Assembly (NCBI GenBank): GCA_014529385.2
Contig: CM043969.1
Location: forward strand, 18,830,446 to 18,894,445
Direction of reading: 5' to 3'
DNA from: Adiantum capillus-veneris
Taxonomy: Eukaryota; Streptophyta; Polypodiopsida; Polypodiales; Pteridaceae
Length of the DNA stretch: 64,000 nucleotides
Below, piece after piece: positions 59,109 through 64,000 of this stretch (positions are counted from its first letter, which is position 1; each line of letters opens with the position of its first letter). The notes under the pieces were generated by a model. The model made no database searches. It saw nothing but the letters and a program-made list of their open reading frames with translations, and was not told where the DNA came from. The position numbers and the translations under genes are program-made.

Positions 59109-60551
59109 GTGAGAAAGCATATCGAAGTGTTTGAACAAATATGCGATTCTCTAGGAGAACACAATGACCTGCATAAGAGTAATGCTTTAAGCCTAACCTT
59201 AAGTGGGAAGGCAGGGGATTGGTATAGAACCCTCCTAAGGGTGGAAGAAAAAACGATTTACCCTACTCTCAGGAGACTGTTCTTGAAAGAATACATACGA
59301 GAGGGAGTGCTTTGCGGTGTAGCCTCTTAGCTCCAGAAAGCCCAACGAGAGGAAGAAGAGTCGGTGAGAGACTTTATTAGGCGCTTGAGGCATTTGAATT
59401 CTCGTTGTAATCCAAATGAGTGCTTCAATAATAATCAATTGCTTGATAGATTCATTAGGGGATTACAACATGAGGATATCTACGATGGCCTAGTCATTAG
59501 AGGTATCATCACTTGGGAAGCAGTCACCACCAATGAGATCCAATTGGAGGATAATTTAATGATTCAAGGAGAAAGAGTGTCTGTTGAGCCTAAATCTATT
59601 AGCTCGCAAGCATCAGGGGATCAGCCAATGACCCTAAAGCCTATTGCTAAGGAGCCAAAGATATCTGAGATGACTTTAGCAGATCTCAGCAAGGCTATTC
59701 AAGAGAGTCTTACAGATAATCGTGCTCCGCAAAACAATCATATGTATCCAAGAAGGGAGCAACAATGGTGCTCAGTATGCTATGGATTGCATAGTACCAG
59801 TGAATGCCCCACTTTTAGAGTAAAATATAATGGGAACTGCAATGCATGTGGGAGGTATGGTCATCAAGCTAAGGATTGCATAGTATTTAAGCGCACAATG
59901 GCCAATAGACCAACCTTAGCATGGACAAACACACCTCGAGTGCCTGCATTGATGCCGACCCCACCTCTTGAAAAAACAGAACAACACATGGTCCCTAGGG
60001 CCCAAAATTTTGTTCAAACAACACCCTTACCATCTCCAGCACTAGGACCGCAACCACCACATCCGAGAATCACTTGTGTGAATCAAGTGGGTTGTGAGTC
60101 ATCTATTGCTTGTTTGGAAGGCTGTGAGGAAGATATGGACCCTAATATTGCCTATGGGATAGATGTGCTTGAAGAAAGTACACAATACTACATGGAGGAC
60201 TATTGGGGACAATTCAAACCTGTATATCAAGTAGCTGCTCTTGTAGCAAGAGGCCAAAATATCAATTACACTGCTAAGACACCACCTCTTCAATGCTATG
60301 ACTATGGAGGTCCACATCTTGTAGCCAAGTGTCCTATTAGGCTACAGAATAATGCCAAACTAATGCAAACCAATCAAGCGAGCACGTCTACAATGCCGAT
60401 ACTCATGTGTAATCGATGTGGCATAGATCATTTGATTTCCCAATGTCCAAATAATCCAAATGCACCAAAGATCACGCCATTAAACTTGATTGAAGCTACC
60501 GAGGAGCCATCACAAAGTACACCTGTGGTACCAATAAACGTACTCACCTGA
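59109..60551 (+). pseudogene. gag core and zinc knuckles of D
   Basis: Core motifs as in A, with TAG at 59328-59330 where A has CAA. The frame then stays open for 395 codons. Knuckles CSVCYGLHSTSEC and CNACGRYGHQAKDC are intact, a third (CYDYGGPHLVAKC) has a Tyr for Cys, and CNRCGIDHLISQC is intact. Ends at TGA 60549-60551, shared with A. Particle and RNA-binding protein by family; this copy has one premature stop. Confidence 0.8.
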
Positions 60552-60554
60552 TCA

Positions 60555-61688
60555 ATGCTTCAAAAACAAAATTATATTCTTGAGGAAAGAGACATGGCAT
60601 CAATTTCCCAATCTCAGAAAAAGAAGAAAACACGAAGGAAGAGATCACAAAAAGCAGCAAAGTTAGACCCCAGTTCAAAGACCAACATAGGGACTGGTGA
60701 AGACCCCGTATATATGAATGATGCTGAAGAGGATTCTGATTTAGGTGAAACCATGGACTCCAAAACGACCAGTTAGATAGAAACCAACAAGGAAGACCTT
60801 CATGAGCCACAATGGCCAGGATCCAAGAAGAAAATAGAAAATTATCCAAACCCTACAGATGAGATTGAGCGAGTCAAGCAATTAAGGAGTTTGGTAGAAG
60901 ATACCCAAAGGGATCTAGAACCATCACCTAGGCAGATCCAGATTATAGACACCGTGTTCCCTACGCAACAACAACCTCACCAAGTCCATAGACCCTTAGC
61001 CATACCTAGTGTCATCCAAGAAGAAAGTGACTTAAAGTCATGGAAAAGTGGGTGTACTCACTTCTTGATGGAAAGAATGTTTACAGAGGGACTACTTGAT
61101 CCTATCAAAGAAATGGAGATCCCATCTTCCCCACGCCGTTAAACATTGCCAAATTGATGGATTTCATGTCTTCAGAAGTTAGAACCACCATCATGTCCAA
61201 ACTATATAAAGACCCCGAGCTAGTATGAGCTCTTCGAGCCTTCCTCAATGGAGAACTAAAGTTTGGGCTACCACAATTTGCACAGATGGATGGAGATGGG
61301 GAGATGCCAATAGAGGAGGAACACTTAGATCCACAACCCTACCTAGACGAGAACCTTGTTATAGAAATACTTTGATGGTGATGAATCCAATGCGACCATA
61401 CCAATCACTACTAAGGGATTAATTGTGAAGGGAATCCTTGATGGTGGCGCTGGGGTTAGCATTGTGACTATGGGAAGACCTCACCTTGCGACCACAACCA
61501 TTGTAGTGAAGATGGACAATGGGTTTATCGTTAAACCTATTGGGATGCTAGAAGATCTCAAGATCAAGGTCTTTGGACATAAAATAAGAATTACCTTCAT
61601 TGTTATGGATTTCTCCAAACACACTATGGCATTGGAGATGATCTTAGGATGTCCTTTCATGAGGGAAGCAAAAATGGTGCATGACTAG
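60555..61688 (+). pseudogene. Linker and aspartic protease of D
   Basis: Lys-rich linker, stops at 60774 (AAG in A) and near 61140. There is a 24-bp loss near 61371 and an 18-bp loss near 61470 relative to A, both at short direct repeats. The protease GILDGGAGVSIV has its Asp at 61440-61442; ILG.PF follows with Cys for Arg. TAG at 61686-61688 replaces the TGG of A. The D-G-G active site is the same in both copies. Confidence 0.75.
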
Positions 61689-61706
61689 TATAAAAACCAT
61701 GTCTAC

Positions 61707-62582
61707 TTGCAGTTCCAAGATTCTGTCATTCGAGTGGATCTTGTGGCTGGTCAAGCACATCCTCTAGGAAACATGTTTATAATTGATCATAGATCTGGCA
61801 CCACATTTCACTTAGCCCCATTGCAGTATTGTTACACGTGTAAAGCGGACACTGATGCTGGGGAAGATTCTCCTTATATGGATGTACTACCTAGGATCAC
61901 TAAGTCGAACAATGTGGATTGGGTCCACCTAGCAGCAACCATAGACACCTGGGGAAATAGGGAGACGACCTGGGTAACACCTGAGGGGGATGAAACGCCC
62001 GTACCCTTAAATATTCTACAAGCAATGCATATAGCTTATGCAAAGACTCGTCTTAATATAACGAAGAAGACATACAAGTGGGTCCCTAAAGATTCTTTAG
62101 CAACCATAGCTAGTGCTAAAAAACAGAGGCCTTGTAAGAAACGTCCCACTCGCCCCAAGAAACGCAAAGAAATGTTGCGTTGGATTCCTAAAAAACTATT
62201 GGAAGCCCAAGGCTACTATCAAGGAAATGATCAAATCTGGGTGCCAGAACGTAGATTGTGTTCTTACTTGTCACCTAACCCATGTGAGCCCAATCCTGTA
62301 GCTCCAAAAGGAATTGAAGATCGCGGAAAGGAAAAAAACATAGAATGCTACACGCCCACTCTAGAGCTAGTTTGGGTACCAAACAAAGAACAATTTGTTC
62401 CACCTAGCTCAGGAAGGGGGGATTCCCATGAAGCTTCTAGCTCCTCATGTAATGCATCCATAGAGGTAAAAGCTTCTCAACAACCTCCACGTACAATAGT
62501 GGACCTCCATAAATCTACAAAGGAATCCACACCTCCCAGTGTTCAAGAATCACCTGATGAAACACTTCAAGTTCGATCCTAG
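61707..62582 (+). CDS. W-V-P-K motif ORF of D, open frame
   Basis: 291 residues without a stop and in the same frame as the gag and protease of D. Motifs: KWVPK (about 62074), RWIPKKLLEAQGYYQGN (about 62178 onward), QIWVPERR (about 62233) and LVWVPNKEQFVP (about 62367), then a Ser/Pro-rich tail. It is probably translated only as an extension of the protease frame, since its first Met is not specially placed. No known domain recognised. It occupies the position of pol, yet has no polymerase motif. A structural or accessory role is speculation. Confidence 0.5.
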   Translation: MQFQDSVIRVDLVAGQAHPLGNMFIIDHRSGTTFHLAPLQYCYTCKADTDAGEDSPYMDVLPRITKSNNVDWVHLAATIDTWGNRETTWVTPEGDETPVPLNILQAMHIAYAKTRLNITKKTYKWVPKDSLATIASAKKQRPCKKRPTRPKKRKEMLRWIPKKLLEAQGYYQGNDQIWVPERRLCSYLSPNPCEPNPVAPKGIEDRGKEKNIECYTPTLELVWVPNKEQFVPPSSGRGDSHEASSSSCNASIEVKASQQPPRTIVDLHKSTKESTPPSVQESPDETLQVRS

Positions 62583-64000
62583 GAGAGTATCCTACCACCC
62601 TTGCAACTCGACGAGGCACCTAAGGTAATAGAAAACTACTGGCAAAAATCCTCACCTATTACCAACTGGAACAATTGGTTTCAAAGGGTGACGAGCACAT
62701 TTCAAACGGTATGATCCACCCAAGGAATGGGGGAGTGTTTGCTGACAGTCATCATTCACTTACTCCCCTCTCAACCTTCTCTCCCTGACCTATTAATCTC
62801 CCAATCTTAGGGAATGTATATATAAAGCCTCATACTCACAAAAAAGAAAAAAAGTAAAGAGCAAGATCAATTAGCAAACAAGTGTGCACAATAAAAGTCA
62901 AAACATTGACCCAAACCTACACATTCACATCCGGTACACTGAAACAGAAACCTATGTCATAAAACACCTTTCATCCTCATCACTCAAGTGATGGAGGGTA
63001 GGTAGGATTAGTACGATAGGAGTTCTGTTTTAGAGTTTAGTGATTAGCATAGTTCTTTCTTCCCACTGATGTGACTCCTAGAGATATTCTTTGTGTTTCC
63101 TCGTGTGTAGAGGAACGTGTTGCTGTGGTTAGGATTTGGACCTTCATGGAATCTTTATCTCGACTCACTGTTCAAATCAAGTGCAATTATCAACGCAAAC
63201 AGGTGTTTCCTGTCCATTAGCATTGCCCCTTATCTTTTTGCATACATGTTTGTCTGCTTTAATTGTGGTTTGTAGCATAATATTCAACACATTTTCTTAG
63301 TACCAAACATTAAATTCAATGTGATTTTTGTGTCATAATTACTTGTCTAGGTTTAAAAATCAAGCAGTCCGACTAAGCTAGTTTGACCAAGCTAGGTGTT
63401 AGAGATCTTCTCTGAATACCATGGGGAATGCCTTCCTAATAATCTATGGATACTTAGGTTCTTAATCCAATTTAGGCAGCATTGTGTGAAATGTACTATG
63501 GCTTTCTAGTGGGCTTAGTCCCTATTGACCTTTAGCTTAAGTATTATAAAGGGATTTTACTAATGTGATGAGTCTGGGAAGGGTAACAGTGTTATATGAG
63601 CCCCCAAAGTTACAAAATTAAAATGCTGCAAACGAACAAACAAACAAAAAAAATCAAAGTGCCACAATGTAAAATCTTAAGCTGGAAGAGAAATTTCAGC
63701 TTGATTTGGTACTTCACTCACATGTATCGCCTATGGTACTAGAGCCCTAGAGGTTCCCAGTGTGGGCGCTTTTCCTTGAAAAGCAAAAAACCCAAGGTAT
63801 ACAAAATAAGCACACACATCAAAATTGAATCACTATGAAAAGACTTCGGTGGGTCAAAGAAAAGGTAATCATTTAGGCGATGATTTCATGAGAAATTCCT
63901 TTTATCGTAGCTTAACTACAAGGTCTTCTAGGTACAGCCTCTAGTCAGCCCTCGGACATGAAATACTTGGCTCTCGCGATTAAACAACTTAATTGACCAG
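62583..64000 (+). other. 3' non-coding region of D
   Basis: Homologous to 42387-43810 of A, including the purine tract and TGTTTGCTGACAG (about 62728-62750) and TATATATAAAGCC. It has a 30-bp stretch near 63840-63870 (GGTGGGTCAAAG...) not seen in A. No gene supported. Confidence 0.65.

Larger units (their letters stand above)
56154..64000 (+). mobile_element. Element D: second A-family element, cut by the window end
   Basis: LTR 56154-56725, primer site, leader, gag, protease and W-V-P-K ORF in the same order as A, with high nucleotide similarity throughout. The 3' LTR lies beyond 64000. The base string before the LTR is AGGAG, whose duplicate cannot be checked. D keeps a longer N-terminal gag and better zinc knuckles than A but has its own stops and small deletions. 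Confidence 0.9.

Overview
The window is nuclear DNA from a land plant with a large, repeat-packed genome. I see plant-type Copia and Gypsy LTR retrotransposons, an Athila/Tat-style primer-binding site, spliceosomal introns and many microsatellites. There are no bacterial features and no confident single-copy host gene. A fern, gymnosperm or other large-genome vascular plant would fit, but the sequence alone does not decide it. Nearly everything is transposable-element DNA in nested layers, and most coding regions are broken.

Layout. 226-5403: a young Copia element with a 5-bp target duplication and near-identical LTRs, but with an internal stop and a changed RNase H residue. 7628-22655: a plus-strand Gypsy element (G1), cut in two by a 10.7-kb insertion at 10802-21523 (here called T) that has 31-bp terminal inverted repeats. 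The two Gypsy halves join at the same codon on either side of T. T carries a broken, intron-containing transposase-like gene, a broken Ulp1/SUMO-protease-like gene, a charged GRG-repeat reading frame, an apparently intact two-exon gene of unknown function on the minus strand, and three arrays of 66-bp hairpins sharing one arm sequence. 22911-24000: Copia relics.

26200-34851: a complete minus-strand Gypsy element (G2) with target duplications, five internal stops, a frameshift and a gag deletion. It and the next element both lie in an older gag-like relic (F). 35896-44739: a complete element (A) with Athila-like LTRs and primer site that encodes gag and protease but no reverse transcriptase or integrase. 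In their place is an ORF with repeated W-V-P-K motifs. A second copy (D) starts at 56154 and runs off the window. 45587-52954: a related LTR plus leader (C), invaded by another LTR element (E, 46628-52954) that also has W-V-P-K motifs, and E itself contains a 1.34-kb TTAA-flanked inverted-repeat element.

The most unusual material is T with its constant-length hairpin arrays, and the W-V-P-K module in pol-less retroelements. LTR differences, motif matches and copy-to-copy comparisons were made by eye; no alignment or database search was run.
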